Shown one piece after another: positions 16,840 through 25,222 of a stretch of 64,000 nucleotides of DNA; position 1 is the stretch's first letter, and each line of letters begins with the position of its first letter. Under the pieces are notes generated by a model. That model searched no databases. It was not told where the DNA came from and saw nothing but the letters and a program-made list of their open reading frames with translations. The stretch is from Paracraurococcus lichenis (GTDB lineage: Bacteria; Pseudomonadota; Alphaproteobacteria; Acetobacterales; Acetobacteraceae): positions 124,001 to 188,000 of the forward strand of contig NZ_JAUTWS010000010.1 of the NCBI RefSeq assembly GCF_030657435.1. Reading direction: 5' to 3'. The translations under genes were made by a program, and so were the position numbers.

Positions 16840-17261
16840 TGATCCCGGTCACGCCGCGCATCAGCCTGGAGGAGAGCGAGCTGCAGGAGGAGTTCCTGCG
16901 CAGCTCGGGCGCCGGCGGCCAGAACATCCAGAAGGTGGAGACCGCGGTCCAGCTGCGCTTCGACGTCGCCCGCAGCCCGAACCTGCCGGAGCCGGTGCGA
17001 GAGAGGCTGCTGCGACTCGGCGGGCGGCGGGTGACGAAGGAGGGGGTGCTGGTCATCACCGCCCAGCGCCACCGGACGCAGGAGCGCAACCGGGAGGATG
17101 CGCGGGAGCGCCTCTTCGCCCTGATCCGCGAGGCGGCGACCCCGCCCCCGCCGCCGCGGCGGCCGACCCGGCCGACCCTCGGGTCGAAGGTCCGCCGGCT
17201 GGAGGGCAAGACGAAGCGCGGCGATGTCAAGCGCCTGCGCGGGAAGCCTGTCACGGACTGA
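16836..17261 (+). CDS. arfB: Alternative ribosome-rescue peptidyl-tRNA hydrolase ArfB
   Basis: 141 residues. The catalytic GGQ is at 27-29 inside SSGAGGQNIQKVETAVQLRF, the class-I release-factor-like domain. A Pro stretch (PPPPPRRPTRP) leads to a highly basic C-terminal tail (VRRLEGKTKRGDVKRLRGK), which in ArfB/YaeJ enters the empty mRNA channel of stalled ribosomes. It lacks the stop-codon recognition domains of RF1/RF2. Its 4-base overlap with eutC is unexpected functionally and may only reflect compact packing. Confidence 0.93.
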   Translation: MMIPVTPRISLEESELQEEFLRSSGAGGQNIQKVETAVQLRFDVARSPNLPEPVRERLLRLGGRRVTKEGVLVITAQRHRTQERNREDARERLFALIREAATPPPPPRRPTRPTLGSKVRRLEGKTKRGDVKRLRGKPVTD

Positions 17262-17326
17262 TGACAGAGAGCCGGGGCGCGACTCCCGGAGGCTGTGCCG
17301 GGCCGCCTGCCTGTGCGTCCGGCGAT

Positions 17327-17359
17327 GTGGCCCTCCGCGGCGGCTCGCCGCCGGGCCAC
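17327..17359. terminator. G/C-rich hairpin after arfB
   Basis: GTGGCCC at 17327-17333 pairs with GGGCCAC at 17353-17359, with an inner CGGCGG/CCGCCG pairing. It sits 65 bases after the arfB stop and before the bchH promoter region. No T-run follows, so intrinsic termination is uncertain. Confidence 0.4.
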
Positions 17360-17376
17360 CGCGCCCCCCGCTCGAA

Positions 17377-17410
17377 CGTCAATCGGACTGGACGTCAGTT
17401 TAGATTGACA
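17377..17410. promoter_or_regulatory. Tandem PpsR/CrtJ-like sites upstream of bchH
   Basis: Two adjacent matches to the photosynthesis repressor pattern TGT-N12-ACA: CGT-N12-ACG at 17377-17394 and CGT-N12-ACA at 17393-17410. Each core is GTC-N10-GAC, and outer arms GTCAATC / GATTGAC also pair. They lie 110-145 bases before bchH. One to two mismatches per site keep this tentative. Confidence 0.45.
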
Positions 17411-17520
17411 CCCGCCGAAGCCGGACCAAAATACCCCTCCGAGAAAAGCCTGCTCCAAGGGGGGTCCGTGGACGTGATCGGCGGCTGCCAGACGCGGCAG
17501 GGCGACAGAGGCGGCAGGGC

Positions 17521-20500
17521 ATGCTGATCCAGCCCGCCGGCCCGGCTTCGGGCGCGACCCCGATCCGGGTCGCCATCGTCACCATGGACAGCCATTTCGG
17601 CGGCGCCGTCACCGCCGCGCGGCAGCAGTTGCGCCGCAGCCTCCCGGGCCTCGACCTCGTCATGCATGCGGCGGACGAGTTCGCCGCCGATCCCGCGGCG
17701 CTGCGCCACTGCCTCGACGACATCGCCCGGGCCGACATCCTGATCGTCGGCATGCTCTTCCTCGAGGACCATATCCGCCTGGTCGCGCCGGCGCTGGCCG
17801 CGCGGCGGGAGCAGTGCGACGCCATCGCCTGCTGCCTCTCGGCGCCGGAGATCATGCGCCTGACGCGCCTCGGCAAGTTCAGCATGGCGGGCGAGGCCAA
17901 GGGCATCGTCGGCCTGCTGAAGCGGCTGCGCGGCAAGTCGAAGGGCGCGGGGGCCAGCGGCAAGGGCCAGATGAAGATGCTGCGGGAGTTGCCGAAGCTC
18001 CTGCGCTTCATCCCCGGCACGGCGCAGGACCTGCGCGCCTATTTCCTGACGCTGCAATACTGGCTGGCCGGCTCCTCGGACAACCTGGCGAACATGGTGG
18101 CGCTGCTGGTCAGCCGCTATGCCGCCGGGCCCCGCGCGGCGCTGGCCGGTGCGGTGACCGCGGCGCCGCCCATCGAGTATCCGGAGGTCGGCCTCTACCA
18201 CCCCCACATGCCGGGGCGCGTGGGGGAGGACCCGGCCGCCCTGCCCCGCCCCGGCAGCGCCGGCACGGTCGGGCTGATCCTGCTGCGCGCCTATGTGCTG
18301 GCGAACAACGCCCGGCACTACGACGGCATGATCGCGGCGCTGGAGGCGCGCGGGCTGAACGTGGTGCCGGTCTTCGCCTCCGGCCTCGACGCCAGGCCGG
18401 CGATGGAGCGGTTCTTCCTGCGGGACGGCGTGCCCTGCGTGGACGCGGTGCTGTCGCTGACCGGCTTCAGCCTAGTCGGCGGCCCCGCCTACAACGACGC
18501 GCAGGCGGCCGAGGAAGCGCTGGCGCGCCTCGACGTGCCCTACGTCACCGCGCATCCGCTGGAATTCCAGACCATGCGGCAGTGGCAGGCGGACCGCCGC
18601 GGCCTGCTGCCGGTGGAGGCGACCATGATGGTCGCGATCCCGGAACTCGACGGCGGCATCTGGCCCATGACCTTCGGCGGCCGCTGCGGCGCCTCCGACA
18701 TCCCGAAGGAGCGCTGCCCCGGCTGCGACGGCGTCGACTGCGCCCGCGACATGGTGCCGCACCCCGAGCGCGCCGGGATGCTGGCGGCGCGCGTCGCGCG
18801 GCTGGTGGCGCTGCGGCGCAGCGCGCGGGCGGAGCGCAGGGTCGCCTGCGTGCTGTTCAACTTCCCGCCCAATGCCGGCACGACGGGCACCGCCGCCTAT
18901 CTCGGCGTCTTCGCCTCCCTGCACAACACGCTGAAGGCGATGCAGGCCGCCGGCTATAGCGTGGAGGTGCCGCCGGACGCCGACACGCTGCGGGAGATGG
19001 TGATCAACGGCAACCGGGAACGCTTCGGCACCACGGCGAATGTCGCGGCGCGGGTCAGCGCCGAGGACCAGCTTCGCCGCACGCCCTGGCTGGCCGAGAT
19101 CGAGCGGAGCTGGGGCCCGGCGCCGGGCAAGGTGCAGAGCGACGGGCGGAACATCTTCGTCCTCGGCGTCCAGCTCGGGAATGTCTTCGTCGGCGTGCAG
19201 CCCGGCTTCGGCTACGAGGGCGACCCGATGCGCCTGCTCTTCGAGCACGGCTTCGCCCCGACCCATGCCTTCGCCGCCTTCTACCGCTGGATCCGCGAGG
19301 AATTCGGCGCCCATGCCGTGCTGCATTTCGGCACCCATGGTGCGCTGGAATTCATGCCGGGCAAGCAGGCGGGAATGTCCGGGGAGTGCTGGCCGGACCG
19401 GCTGATCGCCGACCTGCCCAATCTCTACCTCTATGCCTCCAACAACCCGTCCGAGGGGATGCTGGCCAAGCGCCGCGCCGGCGCCACGCTGATCAGCTAC
19501 CTGACCCCGCCGGTCGCCGCGGCCGGCCTCTATCGCGGGCTGCTGGACCTGAAGGCCAGCATCGACCGCTGGCGGAGCCTGGAGCCGGAGGCGGATATCG
19601 GGCAGCGCGCCGCCCTCGCCGGGCTGATCCAGGCGCAGGCGACCGAGGTGAACCTGGCGCAGGCCGAGCCGGTCTGGGGCGAGGATGCCGAGGCGGCGAT
19701 CGCGGCGCTCGGCCGCGCGCTGCTGGAGCTGGAATACACCCTGATCCCGCATGGGCTGCATGTGGTGGGCGAACCGCCGGATGCGGCGCAGCGGGCCGAG
19801 ATGCTGGACGCGGCCGGCGTCGCCGACCCGGAGGCGCGGGCGCGCTACGACGCGCTGCTCGGCGAGGACCACGAGATCCCCGGCATCCTGCGGGCGCTGG
19901 ACGGCCGCTACATCCGGCCGGCGCCGGGCGGGGATCTGCTGCGCAGCCTCGACGTGCTGCCGACGGGGCGCAACCTGCACGGCTTCGACCCCTTCAAGCT
20001 GCCCAGCGCCTTCGCGGTGCAGGACGGCGCCCGGCAGGCGCAACGGCTGCTGGACCGGCACATGGCCGAGGGCAACGGGCTGCCGGAGACGGTGGCCATG
20101 GTGCTCTGGGGCACCGACAACCTGAAGACCGAGGGCGGACCGATCGCCCAGGCGCTGGCACTGATGGGCGCGGCGCCGCGCTACGACAGCTACGGGCGGC
20201 TGGCCGGCGCCGCACTGATTCCGCTGGAGGTGCTGGGGCGGCCGCGGATCGACGTGGTGGTGACGCTCTCCGGCATCTTCCGGGACCTCCTGCCGCTGCA
20301 GATGAAGCTGCTGGCCGAGGCGGCCCTGCTGGCGGCGAGCGCCGAGGAGCCCGACTCACAAAACTTCCTCCGCGCCCATGCCCTGGCGCATATGGCGCAG
20401 CATGGCGGCAGCCTCGAGCAGGCGGCGCTGCGCGTCTTCTGCAATGCCGACGGCACCTATGGCGCGCATGTCAATGCGCTGGTCGGCGAGGGCGCCTGGA

Positions 20501-21156
20501 ACGACGAGGACGAACTGGCGGAGGCCTTCGTCAAGCGCAAGGGCTTCGCCTATGGCGTGGACGGCCGGCCGGCGCGGCAGGACGCGGTGCTCGCCGCCGT
20601 GCTGCGGACGGTGGAGGTGACCTACCAGAACCTCGACAGCATCGAGGTCGGCGTGACCACCGTGGACCACTATTTCGACACGCTGGGTGGGATCAGCCGC
20701 GCCGTGCGGCGCGCCCGCGGCGGCCGCGCCGCCAGCACCTATATCGGCGACCAGACCCGCGGCGACGGCGTGGTGCGCACGATCTCCGAGCAGGTCGCGC
20801 TGGAGACGCGGACGCGCGCGCTGAATCCGAAGTGGTACGAGGCGCTGCTGAAGCACGGCTTCGAGGGCGTGCGCGAGATCGAGGCGCATGTGACCAATAC
20901 CATGGGCTGGTCCGCGACCACGGGTGACGTCCAGCCTTGGGTGTATGAGAAACTCGCGGAAACCTTCGTGCTGGACCCGGAGATGCGGGACCGCATGGCG
21001 AAGCTGAACCCGACCGCCTCCGCCAAGATCGCCAACCGGCTGATCGAGGCGCAGGAACGGAACTACTGGTCGCCGGATGCCAACATGCTCGACCGCCTGC
21101 GCCGCGCGGGCGAGGAGCTGGAAGACCGGCTGGAGGGCGTCAGCGCCGCCGCCTGA
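17521..21156 (+). CDS. bchH: Magnesium chelatase subunit H
   Basis: 1211 residues, the length of BchH/ChlH, the porphyrin-binding subunit that inserts Mg into protoporphyrin IX together with BchI and BchD. The N-terminal block (ADILIVGMLFLEDHIRLVAP, then KMLRELPKLLRFIPGTAQD and AYFLTLQYWLAGSSDN) is characteristic of BchH rather than cobaltochelatase CobN. Later blocks include VLHFGTHGALEFMPGKQAGM, NNPSEGMLAKRRAGA and MGWSATTGDVQPWVYEKLAE. bchI/bchD are not in the window. bchM follows, but bchL, which separates them in the commonest gene order, is absent, as are bchB and bchN upstream. The first ATG has only a weak GGCAGGG upstream. Confidence 0.95.
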   Translation: MLIQPAGPASGATPIRVAIVTMDSHFGGAVTAARQQLRRSLPGLDLVMHAADEFAADPAALRHCLDDIARADILIVGMLFLEDHIRLVAPALAARREQCDAIACCLSAPEIMRLTRLGKFSMAGEAKGIVGLLKRLRGKSKGAGASGKGQMKMLRELPKLLRFIPGTAQDLRAYFLTLQYWLAGSSDNLANMVALLVSRYAAGPRAALAGAVTAAPPIEYPEVGLYHPHMPGRVGEDPAALPRPGSAGTVGLILLRAYVLANNARHYDGMIAALEARGLNVVPVFASGLDARPAMERFFLRDGVPCVDAVLSLTGFSLVGGPAYNDAQAAEEALARLDVPYVTAHPLEFQTMRQWQADRRGLLPVEATMMVAIPELDGGIWPMTFGGRCGASDIPKERCPGCDGVDCARDMVPHPERAGMLAARVARLVALRRSARAERRVACVLFNFPPNAGTTGTAAYLGVFASLHNTLKAMQAAGYSVEVPPDADTLREMVINGNRERFGTTANVAARVSAEDQLRRTPWLAEIERSWGPAPGKVQSDGRNIFVLGVQLGNVFVGVQPGFGYEGDPMRLLFEHGFAPTHAFAAFYRWIREEFGAHAVLHFGTHGALEFMPGKQAGMSGECWPDRLIADLPNLYLYASNNPSEGMLAKRRAGATLISYLTPPVAAAGLYRGLLDLKASIDRWRSLEPEADIGQRAALAGLIQAQATEVNLAQAEPVWGEDAEAAIAALGRALLELEYTLIPHGLHVVGEPPDAAQRAEMLDAAGVADPEARARYDALLGEDHEIPGILRALDGRYIRPAPGGDLLRSLDVLPTGRNLHGFDPFKLPSAFAVQDGARQAQRLLDRHMAEGNGLPETVAMVLWGTDNLKTEGGPIAQALALMGAAPRYDSYGRLAGAALIPLEVLGRPRIDVVVTLSGIFRDLLPLQMKLLAEAALLAASAEEPDSQNFLRAHALAHMAQHGGSLEQAALRVFCNADGTYGAHVNALVGEGAWNDEDELAEAFVKRKGFAYGVDGRPARQDAVLAAVLRTVEVTYQNLDSIEVGVTTVDHYFDTLGGISRAVRRARGGRAASTYIGDQTRGDGVVRTISEQVALETRTRALNPKWYEALLKHGFEGVREIEAHVTNTMGWSATTGDVQPWVYEKLAETFVLDPEMRDRMAKLNPTASAKIANRLIEAQERNYWSPDANMLDRLRRAGEELEDRLEGVSAAA

Positions 21157-21272
21157 TACCGGGCGGCAGACGTCTTGACGTCTGCCGCCCGGTATCGCGC
21201 GCAGGGTTGGCGTGGCGGCTGCGCGCCGAACGACAAATCATACCGGTCAGCATCTATGCTGGCCGGTATGAC
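21156..21272. repeat. Three-hairpin repeat element, copy 1 (bchH-bchM gap)
   Basis: Fills nearly the whole gap. Hairpin 1: perfect 19-bp arms, 21156-21174 and 21177-21195, with 2 bases between. Hairpin 2: GCGCGCAG / CTGCGCGC at 21197-21204 and 21219-21226. Hairpin 3: ATACCGGTCAGCAT / ATGCTGGCCGGTAT at 21240-21253 and 21256-21269, with one T-G mismatch. The central 32 bases (21196-21227) are identical in copy 2. Such a folded unit could act as RNA stabiliser or attenuator, or be a small non-autonomous mobile element. Confidence 0.85.
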
Positions 21273-21284
21273 GGGAGAGGGACG

Positions 21285-21989
21285 ATGCCGACCGCCACCT
21301 ATGCGGACCGCCGCGAGCAGCTCGAGCACTATTTCGACCGCACGGCGGTCGAGGCCTGGAAGCGCCTGACCTCCGACGCGCCGGTCAGCGGCATCCGCGC
21401 CACGGTGCGCGAGGGGCGCGACCGGATGCGCGCCACGCTGCTGGACTGGCTGCCGCGCGACCTCGCGGGACGGCGCATTCTCGATGCCGGCTGCGGCACC
21501 GGGGCGCTGGCGGTGGAGGCGGCGCGGCGTGGCGCGCATGTGGTGGCCATCGACCTCTCGCCCAACCTGGTCGGGCTGGCGCAGGAGAGGATCGGGCGCG
21601 ACCACGGCCATGGCCGGATCGAGTTCCGCGTCGGCGACATGTTCGACCCTGCCCTGGGCCATTTCGACCATGTCGTCGGCATGGACAGCCTGATCCACTA
21701 CCGGCCGGCCGATGTGGTGCGGGTGCTGGCGGGCCTCGCCGGCCGCACCGGCCAATCCATGCTCTTCACCTTCGCGCCGAGCAGCGCCTTCCTGCAGGCC
21801 TTCCTCGCGGTCGGGCGGCTGGTGCCGCGCGGCGACCGCAGCCCGGCCATCGTGCCGGTGGCGGAGAGGACCCTGCGGCGGCGGATCGAGGCGGAGCCGG
21901 CGCTCGCGGGCTGGCGCACCGCGCGCACGCAGCGCGTCGCGCGGGGCTTCTATACCTCCCAGGCGCTGGAGGTGCTGCGGGGGCATTGA
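21285..21989 (+). CDS. bchM: Magnesium-protoporphyrin IX O-methyltransferase
   Basis: 234 residues from ATG 21285 (GGGAGAGGG upstream). It methylates the ring C propionate of Mg-protoporphyrin IX using SAM, the step after BchH. The Rossmann SAM motif is ILDAGCGTGALAVEAA (65-80), followed by VVAIDLSPNLV. HFDHVVGMDSLIHY and the C-terminal RVARGFYTSQALEVLRG are BchM-like. It lies between two copies of the three-hairpin repeat. A generic SAM methyltransferase is a weak alternative given the position after bchH. Confidence 0.92.
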   Translation: MPTATYADRREQLEHYFDRTAVEAWKRLTSDAPVSGIRATVREGRDRMRATLLDWLPRDLAGRRILDAGCGTGALAVEAARRGAHVVAIDLSPNLVGLAQERIGRDHGHGRIEFRVGDMFDPALGHFDHVVGMDSLIHYRPADVVRVLAGLAGRTGQSMLFTFAPSSAFLQAFLAVGRLVPRGDRSPAIVPVAERTLRRRIEAEPALAGWRTARTQRVARGFYTSQALEVLRGH

Positions 21990-22106
21990 TACAGGCCTGC
22001 GGACGTCGTGACGTCTGCAGGCCGGTATCGCGCGCAGGGTTGGCGTGGCGGCTGCGCGCCAATCATGAAGCCATGCCGGGCAGCATTCATGCTGGCCGGT
22101 ATGACG
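21989..22106. repeat. Three-hairpin repeat element, copy 2 (after bchM)
   Basis: Begins in the bchM stop codon. Hairpin 1 arms 21989-22007 and 22010-22028 (17 of 19 pairs). The central 32-base block at 22029-22060 is identical to copy 1. Hairpin 3 arms are ATGCCGGGCAGCAT (22073-22086) and ATGCTGGCCGGTAT (22089-22102). It lies between convergent bchM and the BMP gene and could serve as a bidirectional terminator. Confidence 0.85.
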
Positions 22107-22122
22107 CCCCCGCCGAGGCGCG

Positions 22123-23199
22123 TCAGATCTTGCCCTGCACGCCCTCGACGAACCAGTTCATCGACAGGATCTCCGGATCCGTCAGCGCCTTGCCGGCCGG
22201 CACCTTCACCGCGCCCGCCTGGTCCTTCAGCGGGCCGCCGAAGACCACCAGCCTGCCGGACTTGATCTCCTCGGCCTTGGCGTTCACCTCCGCCAGCAGC
22301 GGCGCCGGCAGGGCGGGGTTGAACTTCGAGAGCTTGACCATCCCGCTCGCCATGCCGCCCCAGACATCGCCGCTGGTCCAGGTGCCGGCGATCGCCTTCT
22401 TCACCCGGTCGATGTAGTAGTCGTCCCAGTGCATCTCGACCGCCGTCGTGTGGGTCTTCGGCGCGTATTTCAGCATGTCGCTGTCATAGCCGCTGCACCA
22501 CACGCCCTTCTCCTCCGCGGCCTGGACCACGGCGGTGCTGTCGGTGTGCTGCGTCAGGTAGTCGGCGCCCTGCGCCACCAGCGTGTCGGCCGCCGCGCGC
22601 TCCTTGCCCGGATCGAACCAGGAGGAGGTGAAGATCACCTTGATCGTGGCGTTCGGGTTGACGCTGCGGGCGCCGAGCAGGACGGCATTGATGCCCTGGA
22701 TCACCTCCGGGATCGGGAAGGCCGCGACATAGCCGATGATGCCGGATTTGGAGAGGCGGCCGGCGATGAGGCCCGTGAGGTAGCGCGGCTCGTAGTAGCG
22801 GGCGGAATAGGTCGCCAGGTTGGTGGCGCGCTTGTAGCCCGTCGCGTGCTCGAAGCGGATCTTCGGGAAGGCCTTGGCGACCTTCTCGGTCGGGTTCATG
22901 TAGCCGAAGCTGGTGGTGAAGATGAGCTGGTTGCCGTCCTGCGCCATGCGGCGGATGACGCGCTCGGCATCCGCGCCCTCGGGCACGTTCTCGACATAGC
23001 TGGTCTTCACCGCGGCGCCCAGCGCGGCATCCACGGCGCGGCGGCCGAGCTCGTGCTGGTAGGTCCAGCCGGCATCGCCGATCGGCGAGACATAGAGGAA
23101 GCCGACCTTGTAAGGGTCGGCCGCCGCGGCGCCACGGGCGAGCGCGGCGGCGCCGATCAGCGCCGGCGCGGCGAGGAGGGAACGTCGGTGGAGCGTCAT
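22123..23199 (-). CDS. BMP-family ABC transporter substrate-binding protein
   Basis: 358 residues with a signal peptide (MTLHRRSLLAAPALIGAAAL, cleavage near AAA-DP). Mature landmarks of the Bmp/PnrA purine-nucleoside-binding family: VGFLYVSPIGDAGWTYQHEL, QLIFTTSFGYMNP, TGLIAGRLSKSGIIGYVAAF and VWCSGYDSDM. There is no lipobox cysteine, so it is periplasmic rather than a lipoprotein. It is the last gene of a four-gene minus-strand ABC operon. Nucleoside or nucleobase import is the most likely role. Confidence 0.92.
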   Translation of the reverse strand: MTLHRRSLLAAPALIGAAALARGAAAADPYKVGFLYVSPIGDAGWTYQHELGRRAVDAALGAAVKTSYVENVPEGADAERVIRRMAQDGNQLIFTTSFGYMNPTEKVAKAFPKIRFEHATGYKRATNLATYSARYYEPRYLTGLIAGRLSKSGIIGYVAAFPIPEVIQGINAVLLGARSVNPNATIKVIFTSSWFDPGKERAAADTLVAQGADYLTQHTDSTAVVQAAEEKGVWCSGYDSDMLKYAPKTHTTAVEMHWDDYYIDRVKKAIAGTWTSGDVWGGMASGMVKLSKFNPALPAPLLAEVNAKAEEIKSGRLVVFGGPLKDQAGAVKVPAGKALTDPEILSMNWFVEGVQGKI

Positions 23200-23229
23200 A
23201 GGCGTGGTCCCAATTGACGGTTCGGGGTT

Positions 23230-24159
23230 TCAGCCGGCGGCGGTGAAGGGCTTGCCCAGCGCCGCCGGGGCATTGAGCTTGAGCCGCGTCGCATCGCGGG
23301 AGATCAGCACCAGCACCACCACGGTGGCGAGGTAGGGCAGCATCGAGAGCAGGTGCGGCGAGACATCGAGGCCGAAGGCGCCGGCATGGAATTGCGCGAT
23401 CGTGACGAAGCCGAAGAGCACGGCGCCGAGCGCCAGCCAGGCCGGCTTCCAGGCGGAGAAGACCACCAGCGCCAGGGCGATCCAGCCGCGCCCCGCCACC
23501 ATGTTCTCGGTCCACATCGGCGTATAGACCAGGGAGAGATAGGCGCCGCCGAGGCCGCTCATCGCGCCGCCGAACAGCACCGCGGCATAGCGCACGCGCA
23601 GCACGGAATAGCCGAGTGCATGCGCGACGTCGTGGCTCTCGCCGACCGCGCGCAGCACCAGCCCGCGCCGGCTGCGGTAGAGGAAGAGGGAGACCAGCAC
23701 CGGCACCGCCACGGCCAGCCAGACCACGGGATCGAGCAGCATGAACTGCTGCGTCACCGGATCGGCCGCATCCAGGCCCGGCCAGAGGACGGTGGCAAGG
23801 CCGGTGATGGGCGTCCCCTGGTAGGGCAGGCCGATCAGCGCCGAGAGGCCGATGCCGAAGATGGTGAGCGCCAGGCCGCAGGCCACCTGGTTCGCCCGCA
23901 GGGTCAGGGTCAGCACGCCGAAGAGCAACGCCATGACGAGGCCCGCCAGCGCCGCGACCAGCAGGCCGAGCGTCGGGCTGCCCGTGCCGGCGGCGGCGAT
24001 GAAGCCGGCGGCCGCGCCGACCAGCATCATCCCCTCGACGCCGAGGTTCAGCACCCCGGCGCGCTCCGCTACCAGTTCCCCGAAGCCGGCCAGCAGCAGC
24101 GGCGTCGCGGCGCGGATGGTGGCGACCAGCAGGGCCAGGATGGCGAAGCCGTCAGCCAT
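23230..24159 (-). CDS. ABC transporter permease (NupQ/YufQ type)
   Basis: 309 residues, about 8-9 hydrophobic helices, of the branched-chain-type permease family used by BMP importers. ERAGVLNLGVEGMMLVGA near the N-terminus is the family signature that contacts the ATPase. It overlaps the upstream permease by 8 bases and is 30 bases before the BMP receptor gene. The two different permeases form a heterodimeric channel. Confidence 0.9.
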   Translation of the reverse strand: MADGFAILALLVATIRAATPLLLAGFGELVAERAGVLNLGVEGMMLVGAAAGFIAAAGTGSPTLGLLVAALAGLVMALLFGVLTLTLRANQVACGLALTIFGIGLSALIGLPYQGTPITGLATVLWPGLDAADPVTQQFMLLDPVVWLAVAVPVLVSLFLYRSRRGLVLRAVGESHDVAHALGYSVLRVRYAAVLFGGAMSGLGGAYLSLVYTPMWTENMVAGRGWIALALVVFSAWKPAWLALGAVLFGFVTIAQFHAGAFGLDVSPHLLSMLPYLATVVVLVLISRDATRLKLNAPAALGKPFTAAG

Positions 24160-25222
24160 GCCGCGCCTCCCCGATCACCAGCCGCTGGTCCACGAAGACA
24201 TCGGTCGCCAGCAGGAAGAAGAGCAGCATGCCCTGGATGGTCCCGGTGGCCGCGATGGGGAGCTGCATGGAGACCTGCAACTGCTCCCCGCCGAGGTAGA
24301 GCAGCGCCATCAGCAGCGACGCAAGCAGGATGCCGAAGGGGTTCAGCCGCCCGAGGAAGGCGACGATGATGGCGGCGAAGCCATAGCCCGGCGACATCAG
24401 CGGCTGCAGTTGCCCGACCGGCCCCGCCGCCTCGCAGACGCCGGCAAGGCCGGCCAGCGCGCCCGAGAGCACCAGGCTGAACCAGACCGCGCCCTCGGCG
24501 GAGAAGCCGGCATAGCGCGCCGCGGCCGGGGCCTGCCCCACGGTGCGCAGGCGGAAGCCGGTGACGGTGCGGCTCAGCAACAGCCAGGCCAGCGGGACGG
24601 AGAGCAGCGCCAGCAGGAAGCCCGCATTCAGCCGCGAGCCCTCGATCAGCACCGGCAGCAGCGCATCCTCGTCGAACATCTTCGTTTGGGGGAAATTGAA
24701 GCCTTCAGGATCGATCCAGGGGCCGTGGACGAGCCAGCCGAGGAATTGGATCGCCACGTAGCTCAGCATCAGCGTCGTCAGGATCTCATGCGCGTTGCAG
24801 CGGGTCTTCAGCAGCGCGGGGATGGCGGCCCAGGCGCCGCCGCCCGCGGCACCCGCCAGCAGCATCAGCGGCAGGGTCCACCAGTGCCCCTCCCCGCCGA
24901 AGGCGAGCGCCACGCCGCCGCCAGCGATGGCGCCCATGGTGAGCTGCCCCTCGGCGCCGATGTTCCAGACCTGCGCGCGCACGCCGACTGCGATGCCGAT
25001 GGCGCAGAGCAGCAGCGGGGTCGCCTTCAGCCCCAGCTCGGTCAGGCCGTCCAGCGTCGAGAGCGGCTCGAGGAACAGCGTGCCGAGCGCCACCAACGGG
25101 TCGTAGCCCAGCAGGGCAAAGACCACGCCGCCCCCGGCCGCCGCCAGCAGCGCCGCCAGCACCGGGGAGAGCCAGAGCATGGCGCGCGAGGGCTCCGGCC
25201 GCGCCTCAAGCCGCAGGCGCAT
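24152..25222 (-). CDS. ABC transporter permease (NupP/YufP type)
   Basis: 356 residues with about 9-10 helices. VWNIGAEGQLTMGAIAGGGV is the signature loop of nucleoside-type permeases, and AHEILTTLMLSYVAIQFLGW is also conserved in the family. It overlaps the ATPase gene by 17 bases and the next permease by 8, indicating translational coupling. It acts as the partner of the second permease. Confidence 0.9.
   Translation of the reverse strand: MRLRLEARPEPSRAMLWLSPVLAALLAAAGGGVVFALLGYDPLVALGTLFLEPLSTLDGLTELGLKATPLLLCAIGIAVGVRAQVWNIGAEGQLTMGAIAGGGVALAFGGEGHWWTLPLMLLAGAAGGGAWAAIPALLKTRCNAHEILTTLMLSYVAIQFLGWLVHGPWIDPEGFNFPQTKMFDEDALLPVLIEGSRLNAGFLLALLSVPLAWLLLSRTVTGFRLRTVGQAPAAARYAGFSAEGAVWFSLVLSGALAGLAGVCEAAGPVGQLQPLMSPGYGFAAIIVAFLGRLNPFGILLASLLMALLYLGGEQLQVSMQLPIAATGTIQGMLLFFLLATDVFVDQRLVIGEARHG

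Noticed and set aside
17261..17527. Open frame between arfB and bchH
   Set aside because: No ribosome-binding site, Gly/Pro/Arg-rich non-protein-like translation, and it covers the hairpin and promoter-like sites.
17521..21156. Cobaltochelatase subunit CobN
   Set aside because: The N-terminal blocks (LKLLRFIPGTAQD-type and YFLTLQYWLAGSSDN) and the following bchM gene fit BchH. No cobalamin genes are nearby.
21156..22106. CRISPR array or attachment-site pair
   Set aside because: Only two copies 833 bases apart separated by a coding gene, with internal hairpins rather than unique spacers, and no integrase.
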